A program made the position numbers and the translations under genes. From NCBI RefSeq assembly GCF_036116635.1, contig NZ_CP107995.1, positions 9,858,001 to 9,922,000 of the forward strand: a stretch of 64,000 nt of DNA, written 5' to 3'. Under the pieces are notes generated by a model. It had not been told where the DNA came from. It did no database searches and worked only from the letters and a program-made list of their open reading frames with translations. The DNA comes from Amycolatopsis sp. NBC_00345. Its GTDB lineage: Bacteria > Actinomycetota > Actinomycetes > Mycobacteriales > Pseudonocardiaceae. Below are positions 25,105-33,001 of the stretch, piece after piece (within the stretch, counting starts at the first letter, position 1; every line of letters starts with the position of its first letter).

Positions 25105-26085
25105 TTACGGCGTGGGAACCCGTGGCTCCAGGCCTGCGGCCCGGTAGATCCCGTCCACCACCGTCATCGTCTCGATGGCGTCTTCCGGCGGCGTGCTCAC
25201 CGGACCGTCACGCAGCACCGCGTTCGCGAAGGCGTCCAGCTGGTAGTCGTACGACGGCCGGTGCGTGAACCGTTCCACGCGCCGGCCGCCTGGGCCGCGG
25301 ACCGACAGGCGGTGCCAAAATTGCGGGGACAGCGGGTTGATCGCCCGCAGCTCGCCCCGGGTGCAGGTGACGCGGGCGGCGATACGGATCACGTCGGAGG
25401 ACCACAGGGAACAGCGCACACGGCCGGTGGCGCCGGTGGGGAACCGCAGCGAGGCCGTCATCGCGCGGTCGACGCCGGGGGAGCGGAGCTTCGCGCTGGC
25501 CGAAACCACCGTGGGCGTCGAGGCGGCCAGGACGCGGGCCATGTGGACGGTGTAGCAACCCGCGTCCATCATCGCGCCGCCGGCCAGCGGGAGGCTGTAG
25601 CGGATGTCCGAGAAGCTGGGCAGCGGGAAGCTCATCGCGGTCTCGACGTGGAGCACCGTGCCCAGCTCGCCGGAAGCCAGGATCTCCTCCATCCGCAGGG
25701 CGAACGGGTGATACCGGTAGTGGAACGCCTCCATTACCACCAAGCCCGATGCCGCCGCGGCCCGCGCGACGGTGGTGGCCTCGTCCGCGTTGGCAGTGAA
25801 GGGTTTCTCGCACAGGACGTGTTTGCCCGCCTCCAGCGCGGCGAGCGTCCAGCGGCCGTGGAGGCCGTTGGGGGTCGGGTTGTAGACGGCGTCCAGGGAC
25901 GGGTCCGCGAGGAGCTCGTCGTACGTCGTGTGCACCTTGGGGATGCCGTGTTTCGCGGCGAATTCGGCGGCGCGGCGCGGGTCACGCGCCGCGATGGCCG
26001 CGACCTCCACCTCGGCGTTGCCGCGCGCGGGCTTGACCAGCGCGCTCGGCACGATCCCGGCTGCTCCCAGCACTCCGATCCGCAT
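25105..26085 (-). CDS. Gfo/Idh/MocA-family NAD(P)-dependent oxidoreductase
   Basis: 326 residues, ATG 26085. Rossmann start RIGVLGAAGIVPSAL, the family signature CEKPFTANADEA with catalytic Lys near residue 93, then an alpha/beta C-terminal domain containing DAGCYTVH. The family oxidises or isomerises sugars, inositols and related polyols or dimeric aromatic compounds; the substrate is not evident. It is monocistronic and divergent from the amino-acid ABC transporter operon. Confidence 0.85.
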   Translation of the reverse strand: MRIGVLGAAGIVPSALVKPARGNAEVEVAAIAARDPRRAAEFAAKHGIPKVHTTYDELLADPSLDAVYNPTPNGLHGRWTLAALEAGKHVLCEKPFTANADEATTVARAAAASGLVVMEAFHYRYHPFALRMEEILASGELGTVLHVETAMSFPLPSFSDIRYSLPLAGGAMMDAGCYTVHMARVLAASTPTVVSASAKLRSPGVDRAMTASLRFPTGATGRVRCSLWSSDVIRIAARVTCTRGELRAINPLSPQFWHRLSVRGPGGRRVERFTHRPSYDYQLDAFANAVLRDGPVSTPPEDAIETMTVVDGIYRAAGLEPRVPTP

Positions 26086-26183
26086 GCCGGAACCTTAGCG
26101 GTCCAGCTGATTTCAACTGACTGTTGACCTCTTCAACAACGAGTTGTAGCGTTCGCGCCATCACGACGTCCTGGAGGTCCCCG

Positions 26184-27143
26184 ATGCCGTCGCCGTCCCG
26201 TACCCGCGCCTGGCAGGCCGCCCTGCTCGGCGGGGCGCTTGTCCTTGCCACCACGGCCTGCGGGGGTGGTCCCGACGGTGCCGGTGGTCAGCCGGCCGCG
26301 GGGAACGGCCCGTCCGCCATCCCGGACAACGCCGCGCTGATCACTGCCATCAAGGCTGACCCGCAGCTCGCAGGCGCGCTGCCGCCCGCCGTCGCGCAGG
26401 CCAAGACGCTGCACCTCGCGTCCAACATCCAGTCCGCGCCGAACAACTTCTACTCGGGCGACGGCAAAACGCCGATCGGCTACGAGGTGGACCTCGCCAA
26501 GGCGGTCGGCGCGAAGCTCGGTGTCACGGTGTCGTACCAGGACATGGCGTTCGGCTCGCTGATCACCAGCCTGCAGTCCGGCCGCGTCGACCTGACCATG
26601 GCCGCGATGAACGACACGAAGGAACGCCAGCAGCAGATCGACTTCGTCGACTACTTCTCCTCCGGCATCACGATCATGGTCGGCAAGGGAAACCCCGAGG
26701 GCATCACCGGCCCGGACACGTTGTGCGGCAAGAACGTCGCCGTCGTCCAGGGCACCAGCCACCAGAAGTTCGCCGCCGCGCAGAGCGCGAAGTGCACGCA
26801 GGCGGGCAAGCCGGCGATCGCCGTCACGGCCACCGACAGCGACACGCAGAACCAGAACCAGCTGCGCACCCGCCGCGTCGCCGCGATTCTCAACGACCTG
26901 CCCAGCGCCGTCTACATCTCGCGCACTGCGGGCGAGGGCAAGTTCTTCGAGGTCGTGCCCGGTCAGCCGATCGAGGGCGGCCCGTACGGCATCGGCTTCA
27001 CCAAAGCCAACACGAAGCTGCGCGACGCCGTGAAGCAGGCGCTGCAGTCCCTGATCGCCGACGGCACGTACGGCAAGATCCTGCAGTCCTGGGGTGTCGA
27101 GCAGGGCGCGGTGAAGGAGGCGGCCGTCAATGGCGGAAGCTGA
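26184..27143 (+). CDS. Amino-acid ABC transporter substrate-binding lipoprotein
   Basis: 319 residues from ATG 26184 with CTGGAGG upstream; the frame is open further 5' but the signal peptide starts here (RTRAWQAALLGG...LATTACGGG, lipid-Cys near 26). The mature protein is a family 3 binding protein: GYEVDLAKAVGAKLGVTVSYQDMAFGSLITSLQSGRVDL, and a late GPYGIGFTKANTKLRDAVKQALQSLIADGTYGKILQSWGV stretch, which is typical for polar amino-acid binders. The C-terminus overlaps the permease by 14 nt. Confidence 0.9.
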   Translation: MPSPSRTRAWQAALLGGALVLATTACGGGPDGAGGQPAAGNGPSAIPDNAALITAIKADPQLAGALPPAVAQAKTLHLASNIQSAPNNFYSGDGKTPIGYEVDLAKAVGAKLGVTVSYQDMAFGSLITSLQSGRVDLTMAAMNDTKERQQQIDFVDYFSSGITIMVGKGNPEGITGPDTLCGKNVAVVQGTSHQKFAAAQSAKCTQAGKPAIAVTATDSDTQNQNQLRTRRVAAILNDLPSAVYISRTAGEGKFFEVVPGQPIEGGPYGIGFTKANTKLRDAVKQALQSLIADGTYGKILQSWGVEQGAVKEAAVNGGS

Positions 27144-28023
27144 GCCGCTGCCGATCATCCGGCTGAAGCACTGGGGGCGCTGGGTCAGCGCCGTAGTCAT
27201 CGTCGCACTGCTGGTGCTGCTCGGGTTCGCGCTCGCGCAGGCCCAGATCGAGTGGGACTCGGTGCCGGACTTCGTGTTCTACCGCGTGATGGCGCTCGGC
27301 CTGCTCAACACCGTGGTGCTCGCGGTGATCTCGCAGGCCGTGGCGATCGTGCTCGGCATCCTGATCGCGCTGCTGCGCCGGAGCGCGAACCCGGTGGCGA
27401 AGTGGTTCGCGGCGGCCTACATCTGGCTGTTCCGCGGCTTGCCGGTGCTGCTGCAGATCCTGATCTGGTACAACCTCGCGCTGATCTTCCCGACGATCTC
27501 GATCCCGCTGCCGTTCGGCGGCTACCTCCTCCACGAGCAGACGAACGTGCTGATCAGCGCGTTCACCGCGGCCCTGCTCGGGCTGGCGCTGAACGAGAGC
27601 GCGTACATGGCCGAGATCGTCCGCGCCGGGCTGAACAGTGTCGACAGTGGACAGACGGAGGCGGCGAAGTCCATCGGCATGACCCCGGGCGCCACGCTGC
27701 GCCGGGTGGTGCTGCCGCAGGCGATGCGCGTGATCATCCCGCCCACCGGCAACGACTTCATCAACATGCTCAAGGGCACGTCGATGGCGTCGGTGATCGG
27801 CGTGACCGAGCTGATCCACGCGGCCAACAACATCTCGTCCAACAACCTGCTGGTGATGGAGACGCTGATCGCGGCCGCGGTCTGGTACATGGTGGTGGTC
27901 ACCGTCGCGGGTGTCGGCCAGCATTACCTGGAACGCGCGTTCGGCGCCTCGGACCGGGGTCCGGCGTCGCGCGTGGGCAAGGCGCTGCGGGGAGTACCGC
28001 TGGTGAGGAGTGCCCGTGTCTGA
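27130..28023 (+). CDS. Polar amino-acid ABC transporter permease
   Basis: 297 residues, ATG 27130. Five or more membrane helices; one HisM-type permease domain with RGLPVLLQILIWYN early and the EAA-type loop (EAAKSIGMTPGATLRRVVLPQAMRVIIPPTGNDFIN, about residues 177-212). Single permease gene, so it would act as a homodimer with the adjacent ATPase. It overlaps the ATPase by 8 nt. Confidence 0.9.
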   Translation: MAEAEPLPIIRLKHWGRWVSAVVIVALLVLLGFALAQAQIEWDSVPDFVFYRVMALGLLNTVVLAVISQAVAIVLGILIALLRRSANPVAKWFAAAYIWLFRGLPVLLQILIWYNLALIFPTISIPLPFGGYLLHEQTNVLISAFTAALLGLALNESAYMAEIVRAGLNSVDSGQTEAAKSIGMTPGATLRRVVLPQAMRVIIPPTGNDFINMLKGTSMASVIGVTELIHAANNISSNNLLVMETLIAAAVWYMVVVTVAGVGQHYLERAFGASDRGPASRVGKALRGVPLVRSARV

Positions 28024-28783
28024 ACCACTGCTGCGCGCTGTGGGCGTGCGTAAGAGCTACGGGCACACCGAGGTGCTGAAGGGCATCGACCTGGAGGTCC
28101 ACAAGGGACAGGTGGTCTGCCTGCTCGGGCCGTCCGGCGCGGGCAAGAGCACGTTCCTGCGCTGCCTGAACCACCTGGAGACGATCGACGCCGGGCAGGT
28201 GTGGGTCGACGGCGAGCCGATCGGCTTCAAGCTGCGCGGCGGGAAGCTGTACGAGCTGCGGGAGGCCGACGTCGCCCGGCAGCGCCGTGACATCGGCATG
28301 GTCTTCCAGCGGTTCAACCTGTTCGGCCACCGGACGGCGCTGGAGAACGTCGTCGAGGGGCCGATCCGGGTGCTCGGGGTGAAACCCGACCAGGCCCGCG
28401 CCGAAGCGCTCGAACTGCTCGACCGCGTCGGCCTCGCGCACCGCGCCGACGCGTACCCGGCGCAGCTCTCGGGCGGGCAGCAGCAGCGGGTCGCGATCGC
28501 GCGGTCGCTCGCGATGAAGCCGAAGCTGATGCTGTTCGACGAGCCCACGTCGGCGCTCGACCCGGAGCTGGTGGGGGAGGTGCTCGCGGTGATGGGTACG
28601 TTGGCGCGGGAGGGGATGACGATGGTGGTCGTGACGCACGAGATGGCCTTCGCCGCCGAGGCCGCCGACGAGGTGGTGTTCCTCGCCGACGGCGTGGTGG
28701 TCGAGACCGGCCCGCCGGGCCAGGTGCTGAAGGCGCCGGAGCACGAGCGCACCCGCCAGTTCCTCGCGCGGGTCCTGCCATGA
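28016..28783 (+). CDS. Polar amino-acid ABC transporter ATP-binding protein
   Basis: 255 residues from GTG 28016, which has GAGGAG at 6 nt (a GTG at 28010 is also possible). Walker A GPSGAGKST, Q-loop FQRFNLFGH, signature LSGGQQQR, Walker B LMLFDEPTSALD and switch His in VTHEM are all intact. GlnQ/HisP-type. Its stop shares ATGA with the fused PLP-enzyme gene, so that gene is part of the importer operon. Confidence 0.95.
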   Translation: MSEPLLRAVGVRKSYGHTEVLKGIDLEVHKGQVVCLLGPSGAGKSTFLRCLNHLETIDAGQVWVDGEPIGFKLRGGKLYELREADVARQRRDIGMVFQRFNLFGHRTALENVVEGPIRVLGVKPDQARAEALELLDRVGLAHRADAYPAQLSGGQQQRVAIARSLAMKPKLMLFDEPTSALDPELVGEVLAVMGTLAREGMTMVVVTHEMAFAAEAADEVVFLADGVVVETGPPGQVLKAPEHERTRQFLARVLP

Positions 28784-30507
28784 CGCGGATCTCGCCCCGG
28801 TACCTGCTGCAGTTCGACGAGCCCGCCGGTTACCTGGACTTCGCCCGGTTCGGCCCGCCGTCCCACGCCGTGCTCGACACCACGGCTCGTCTGCTCGAAG
28901 ACGCCACGGTCGCCGGTCCGTCCACTGTGGATGAACTGATGCGGCAGGAGACGCGCGCCAAGGCGGCGGCCGCGCGGCTGTGCGGCAGCGACACCGACCA
29001 CACCGTGCTGCTGCCGCACACCAGCCTGGGGCTGTTCCAGGCGGCGTTCAACAGCCCGGGCGGCGAAGTGCTGGTGTCGGCCGCGGAGTTCCCGGCCAAC
29101 ACCTACCCGTGGGCCCGCGCCGAACAGGCCGGGCTGGTCAAGGTGCGACGGCTGGAGGGTGGCCCCGTCACGGCCGACCGGCTGGCCGCGGCGCTGACGC
29201 CGGAGATCACCACGGTCTCGGTGAGCGCGGTCGACTTCCGCACCGGCTACCGGGCCGACCTCGCCGCGTTGCGCGAGGTCACGGGCGACCGGCTGCTGGT
29301 CGTCGACGGCATCCAGGGCTTCGGCGTGACCGAGGCGCCGTGGGAGGTCGCGGACGTGCTGGTGGTCGGTGGCCAGAAGTGGCTGCGCGCGGGCTGGGGC
29401 ACGGGGTTCGCCGTGCTGTCCGACCGCGCGCTGGAGCGGATGGACCCGATCCTGTCCGGCTGGACCGGCGCGCGCGACCCCGGCCTGTTCGACAACGAGA
29501 TCCACCCGGCCGACGCCACGGCGGCGGGCTGGTCGATCTCCAACCTCAGCCCGATCACGTCCGGCGCCTTCGCCGCCGCGCTCGAGCTGGTGGAGGAGGC
29601 GGGCGTCGGGGCGATCGCGGGCCGGATCGCCGAGCGCGTCGGCTCGCTGGAGGACGTGCTGCGCTCCTGCGGCGCGGAGATCGTGTCGGCGACCGAACGG
29701 CGCGCGGGCATCCTCGCGTTCACGCTGCCCGGTCACCCGGCCGAGCAGGTCGGCGCGGCGCTCGCGTCGGCCGGGATCGCGGCGACGGTCCGGCCCGAGC
29801 ACGTGCGCCTCTCGCCGCACGCGTCCACTCCGGTGGCCGCCGCCGACCAGCTGCGCACAGCGTTGGAAACCCTTACCCGGCCACGAAAGCCGCTGTCCGT
29901 GGTCCCGCCCGCCGCGTCCGGCTCGGCGACGCCGGAGCTGCTCAGCGCGCTGGTCCCGGCCGTCGACGGGCTGGCCGCGATGCTGGGCCCCGGCAACGAG
30001 GTGCTGCTGCACGACCTGAGCCGCCTGCCGGACTCGATCGTCGCCATCGCCGGCGACCTGACCGGCCGCACGGTCGGCGGCCCGATGACGGACCTGCTGC
30101 TCGGCCTGGTCCGCCGCGGCACCACGCAGGACCTGACGAACTACCGCACCCACGGCCCGGACGGCCGCGCCATCCGCTCGTCCACCCTGTTCCTGCGCGA
30201 CGCGGCGGGCGTGGCGGTCGGCTGCCTGTGCGTGAACAGCGAACTGCCGGGCGCGGCGCAATCCGAGACGCCCCAGGAGACCTTCCCCCCGGACGTCGAC
30301 AGCCTGCAGCGCTTCCTGGTGACCCGCGCGATCGGCAAGGCGGGGATTCCGGTGGAGCTGATGAAAAAACGGCACAAGGCCGCGGTGGTCCGCGAGCTGG
30401 ACGAGGCCGGTTTTTTCCTGATCAAGGACGCGGTCGACCACCTCGCGGGGCAGCTGGACGTCACTCGTTACACGATTTACAACTACCTCAACGAGATCCG
30501 CGGCTGA
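28780..30507 (+). CDS. Class V aminotransferase-like enzyme fused to a YheO/DauR-type regulator
   Basis: 575 residues, ATG 28780 overlapping the ABC ATPase stop. Residues 1-365 are a fold-type I PLP enzyme of the class V group (cysteine desulfurase, kynureninase, isopenicillin epimerase): VDGIQGFG with D176 and Schiff-base lysine K200 in VGGQKWL. Residues about 384-490 match a YheO-like PAS domain (GPGNEVLLHDLSRLPDSIVAI) and 530-575 its HTH (LDVTRYTIYNYLNEIRG). DauR-type regulators of this kind control D-amino-acid catabolism. The fusion suggests an enzyme that controls its own importer operon. Confidence 0.8.
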   Translation: MTRISPRYLLQFDEPAGYLDFARFGPPSHAVLDTTARLLEDATVAGPSTVDELMRQETRAKAAAARLCGSDTDHTVLLPHTSLGLFQAAFNSPGGEVLVSAAEFPANTYPWARAEQAGLVKVRRLEGGPVTADRLAAALTPEITTVSVSAVDFRTGYRADLAALREVTGDRLLVVDGIQGFGVTEAPWEVADVLVVGGQKWLRAGWGTGFAVLSDRALERMDPILSGWTGARDPGLFDNEIHPADATAAGWSISNLSPITSGAFAAALELVEEAGVGAIAGRIAERVGSLEDVLRSCGAEIVSATERRAGILAFTLPGHPAEQVGAALASAGIAATVRPEHVRLSPHASTPVAAADQLRTALETLTRPRKPLSVVPPAASGSATPELLSALVPAVDGLAAMLGPGNEVLLHDLSRLPDSIVAIAGDLTGRTVGGPMTDLLLGLVRRGTTQDLTNYRTHGPDGRAIRSSTLFLRDAAGVAVGCLCVNSELPGAAQSETPQETFPPDVDSLQRFLVTRAIGKAGIPVELMKKRHKAAVVRELDEAGFFLIKDAVDHLAGQLDVTRYTIYNYLNEIRG

Positions 30508-30522
30508 GGGTCCCGGCTGATA

Positions 30523-30605
30523 CGCCCCAATGTGGCGTTGGTTGCGTTGGACGCACCGAACGCCACATTGGGTGCGTTGAGCGCACCGAACGCCACATTG
30601 GGGCG
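30523..30605. repeat. Dispersed palindrome family C (GCCACATTGG element)
   Basis: Outer arms CGCCCCAATGTGGCGTT (30523-30539) and its exact complement (30589-30605) enclose a further AACGCCACATTGGG copy at 30559-30572 and GGTGCGTT...GAGCGCACC half-palindromes. It lies between the stop of the PLP fusion gene and the stop of the convergent glycosyltransferase. A single related unit occurs near 39085. Confidence 0.75.
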
Positions 30606-30612
30606 CATTCGG

Positions 30613-31785
30613 CTACTTAAGGAAGGACTCCACCGCGTCGGCGGCAATGGTGACGCCGCCGTTGGTGCGGGCCTCCTGCTTCAGCGCCGCCAGCCGGGCG
30701 GCGATCTCCGGGTCCGAGGACACCGCGTCGACCGCTTCACGAAGCGACTCCGCGGTGACCTCGGCGGCCGGCAGGTGACGGCCGATGCCCAGTGAATCCA
30801 GCAACGCCGCGTTGCCGAACTGGTCGACGGCCTGCGGGATCGCGACCGTCGGCACGCCGAACCACAGCGATTCCGTGCAGCTGCCCATTCCGGCGTGCGT
30901 GATGAACGCCGACGCGGCCGCCAGCACCGCCAGCTGCGGCACGCTTTCGTGCACTTCGAACGAATCCGGCAGCGGGCCGAGGTCGTCGGCCGACACGTGC
31001 TTGCCCACCGAGAGCACCACGTGCCAGCCCGAGTCCGCGAACGCCGTGACGCAGGCCCGGTAGACGTCCAGCTGATCGTTGAACGCCGTGCCGAACGACA
31101 CCAGCAGCACCGGCTTCCCGTCCGCCGGCGGGGTCCAGCTCCGGTCCGCCAGCCGCACCGGGTCCAGGCACGGGCCCACGAACCGCACGGTCGACGGCAC
31201 CCGCTCCGCGTTCGGCTGCATCGCGCGCGGGATCAGGGAGAGGACCTGCTCGGGCTGGCTGATCCAGTCCCAGCCCTCGGCGATGATGTCGTTTTCCTTC
31301 AGCCACTGGGTGTACGTGCGGTTGTAGTCCACTCCGGACGGTGAGGACCGGAGCGGGCCGAGCACCTCGGCCATGTCCTCCTCGTAGCCGTCCCACGCCA
31401 CCATCGACGGCGACAGCTGCACGGCCGGGACGTCGTAACGCCGGCCGAGCAGCGGCGCGCCGAGGCCGCCGATGTCGTACAGCAGCAGGTCCGGGCGGTC
31501 CTCGTCGAACCGCGAGGTGAGCTGCGGATAGATGGTGATCGCCTCGTCGAGGAAGACCCGCATCCCGTCGGCCGGGTCGTCCGGCCACGACGCGGCGTCG
31601 CCGATCGGGAAGATCGTCGGGTGGGCCACGACCTCGGCCCCGGTGGGCTCGACGAGGCCGGTGAGCGGCTCGCCGACGACGTAGCTCACCCGGTGGCCGC
31701 GCTCGGCCAGCTCCCGGATCAGCGCCAGCGACGGGTAGACGTGGCTGGGCGCACTGCAGCCGACCATGACGATGTGCTTGCGCAA
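30613..31785 (-). CDS. Macrolide-type glycosyltransferase (GT1, MGT family)
   Basis: 390 residues from TTG 31785 with GGAAAGGA upstream. GT1 two-domain layout: acceptor domain start HIVMVGCSAPSHVYPSLALIRELAERGHRVSYV and the nucleotide-sugar motif SAFITHAGMGSCTESLWFGVPTVAIPQAVDQFGNA near residues 288-320, which fits the OleD/MgtA type of macrolide glycosyltransferase. These enzymes inactivate macrolides by glucosylating the desosamine 2'-hydroxyl. The short leader peptide and attenuator-like RNA upstream support drug-inducible resistance as the role. Confidence 0.85.
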   Translation of the reverse strand: MRKHIVMVGCSAPSHVYPSLALIRELAERGHRVSYVVGEPLTGLVEPTGAEVVAHPTIFPIGDAASWPDDPADGMRVFLDEAITIYPQLTSRFDEDRPDLLLYDIGGLGAPLLGRRYDVPAVQLSPSMVAWDGYEEDMAEVLGPLRSSPSGVDYNRTYTQWLKENDIIAEGWDWISQPEQVLSLIPRAMQPNAERVPSTVRFVGPCLDPVRLADRSWTPPADGKPVLLVSFGTAFNDQLDVYRACVTAFADSGWHVVLSVGKHVSADDLGPLPDSFEVHESVPQLAVLAAASAFITHAGMGSCTESLWFGVPTVAIPQAVDQFGNAALLDSLGIGRHLPAAEVTAESLREAVDAVSSDPEIAARLAALKQEARTNGGVTIAADAVESFLK

Positions 31786-31791
31786 TGAACT

Positions 31792-31873
31792 GTCCTTTCC
31801 GGACTCAAACGGAACGGACGGCGCGCAGAAGCGGGGCCGCCCGGTGGCGGGCGGCCCGGAGAGTCACGCCGTC
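31792..31873 (-). promoter_or_regulatory. Attenuator-like leader RNA with mutually exclusive stems
   Basis: Between leader peptide and glycosyltransferase the transcript can form a 10-bp GC stem (GGGCCGCCCG and its complement, 31834-31857, 4-nt loop). A 7-bp outer stem pairs the bases right after the leader stop (31867-31873) with 31817-31823. A stem with one mismatch pairs 31811-31819 with the Shine-Dalgarno segment 31792-31800. The outer stem and the Shine-Dalgarno stem share 31817-31819, so they compete. Confidence 0.55.
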
Positions 31874-31906
31874 TCAGTACTGGCGAAGGCGCATGAAGTA
31901 GGTCAT
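31874..31906 (-). CDS. Leaderless regulatory leader peptide MTYFMRLRQY
   Basis: Eleven codons from ATG 31906 to TGA: MTYFMRLRQY. It starts 7 nt after a -10 hexamer, so the mRNA should begin at or next to the ATG. The Met-Arg-Leu-Arg core is the macrolide-dependent ribosome-arrest motif known from ErmD-type leader peptides (Arg-x-Arg). It lies 88 nt upstream of a macrolide-type glycosyltransferase on the same strand. Expected role: the drug-bound ribosome stalls on MRLR and alters the fold of the leader RNA. Confidence 0.75.
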   Translation of the reverse strand: MTYFMRLRQY

Positions 31907-31913
31907 GCGTGCC

Positions 31914-31942
31914 ACGTTAACCGGGCAGCGGGTGGTGATCAA
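31914..31942 (-). promoter_or_regulatory. Leaderless promoter of the glycosyltransferase leader peptide
   Basis: On the minus strand, -35 TTGATC (31942-31937), exactly 17 bp spacer, -10 TAACGT (31919-31914), then 7 nt to the ATG at 31906. Good match to the actinobacterial housekeeping pattern TTGNNN-N17-TANNNT. Confidence 0.65.
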
Positions 31943-31961
31943 CCGGATTTCCGCCGCACAC

Positions 31962-32017
31962 CAGGGCTCGTGAGTGTTTATGACGGTTCTAACCGTCATA
32001 AACACTCACGAGCCCTG
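31962..32017. repeat. Dispersed palindrome family A, copy 2 (27-bp arms)
   Basis: Perfect inverted repeat with 27-bp arms and a 2-nt centre; its inner 40 bp equal the copy at 22690-22739. Unlike that copy it lies between divergent genes, 20 bp upstream of the leader-peptide -35 and 27 bp before the ABC-exporter operators, so here it may insulate the two promoters. Confidence 0.85.
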
Positions 32018-32043
32018 CGCTGGGACTTTGCAGGGCCGCGAGG

Positions 32044-32081
32044 TTTGTGTTACAAAGTTCAGGCAAGGTTTGCGAAACAAA
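32044..32081. promoter_or_regulatory. Tandem palindromic operator upstream of the ABC exporter
   Basis: TTTGTGTTACAAA (32044-32056, perfect 5-bp arms) and TTTGCGAAACAAA (32069-32081, one mismatch) lie 25 bp apart, ending 17 nt before the ABC ATPase start. AT-rich in a GC-rich genome and placed at promoter distance, so they are probable binding sites for a repressor, perhaps the winged-helix protein encoded at 34455. Confidence 0.5.
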
Positions 32082-32098
32082 GTCCTGGGGGAGCGAAG

Positions 32099-33001
32099 AT
32101 GAGCGAGGCGTTCAGCCTACGAGGGTTGACCAAGAGATTCGGCCCGGTGCTCGCGGTGGACGACCTGTCCGTCGAGGTCGGCCGGGGTGAGGTGGTCGCG
32201 CTGCTCGGGCCCAACGGGGCCGGCAAGTCGACCACCATCGACATGCTGCTGGGGCTGACCCGCCCGGACGAGGGGTTGGTGCGGGTCTTCGGGGCCGAGC
32301 CGCGGGAGGCGGTCGACGGCGGGCGCATGGCGGCGATGGTGCAGAACGGGTTCCTGCTGCGTGACGTCAGCCCGGCCGAGCTGGTCGGGCTGTTGCGCTC
32401 GATGCACCGCAAACCGTTGCCGGCCAAGGAGGTCTTCGACCGGGCCGGGATCACCGAGTTCGCGGACCGCCGCTGCGGCAAGCTCTCCGGCGGCCAGCTC
32501 CAGCGCGTCCGGTACGCGCTCGCGCTGACCGGCGACCCGGAGCTGCTGGTCCTCGACGAGCCGACGGCGGCCATGGACGTGGACGGACGGCGCGCGTTCT
32601 GGGCGTCGATGCGCGAGTTCAGCGCGTCCGGGCGGACGGTCGTCTTCGCGACGCACTACCTCGCCGAGGCCGAGGACTTCGCCGACCGCGTGGTGCTGAT
32701 GCGCCACGGCCGGGTGGTCGCCGACGGGCCGGTCGCGCAGGTCCGCGCCGCCGTCTCCGGGCGGGTGCTGCGCGCCGTGGTGCCGGGTGCGGACGAGGCC
32801 GCGCTGGCCGCGCTCGCCGGCGTCACCACCGCGCGCGTCCAGAACGGGCACGCCGAGCTGGCCTGCGCCGACTCCGACCTCGCGATCCGCGCGCTGCTCA
32901 CCGCGTTCCCGATCGCCTCCGACATCGAGATCACCGCCGTCGGCCTCGAAGAAGCCTTCCTGGCGCTGACCGCCGACGAGCCGGAAGGAGCGCTCCGATG
33001 A
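32099..33001 (+). CDS. ABC exporter ATP-binding protein (drug/antibiotic type)
   Basis: 300 residues, ATG 32099 with GGGGGAG upstream. Walker A GPNGAGKST, signature LSGGQLQR, Walker B LLVLDEPTAAMD, switch His in ATHYLAEAEDFADRVVLM. The DrrA/CcmA-like C-terminal extension (AAVSGRVLRAVVPGADEAALAAL...) fits export of hydrophobic drugs or lipids. It overlaps the ABC-2 permease by 4 nt. Tandem operators lie just upstream. Confidence 0.9.
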   Translation: MSEAFSLRGLTKRFGPVLAVDDLSVEVGRGEVVALLGPNGAGKSTTIDMLLGLTRPDEGLVRVFGAEPREAVDGGRMAAMVQNGFLLRDVSPAELVGLLRSMHRKPLPAKEVFDRAGITEFADRRCGKLSGGQLQRVRYALALTGDPELLVLDEPTAAMDVDGRRAFWASMREFSASGRTVVFATHYLAEAEDFADRVVLMRHGRVVADGPVAQVRAAVSGRVLRAVVPGADEAALAALAGVTTARVQNGHAELACADSDLAIRALLTAFPIASDIEITAVGLEEAFLALTADEPEGALR

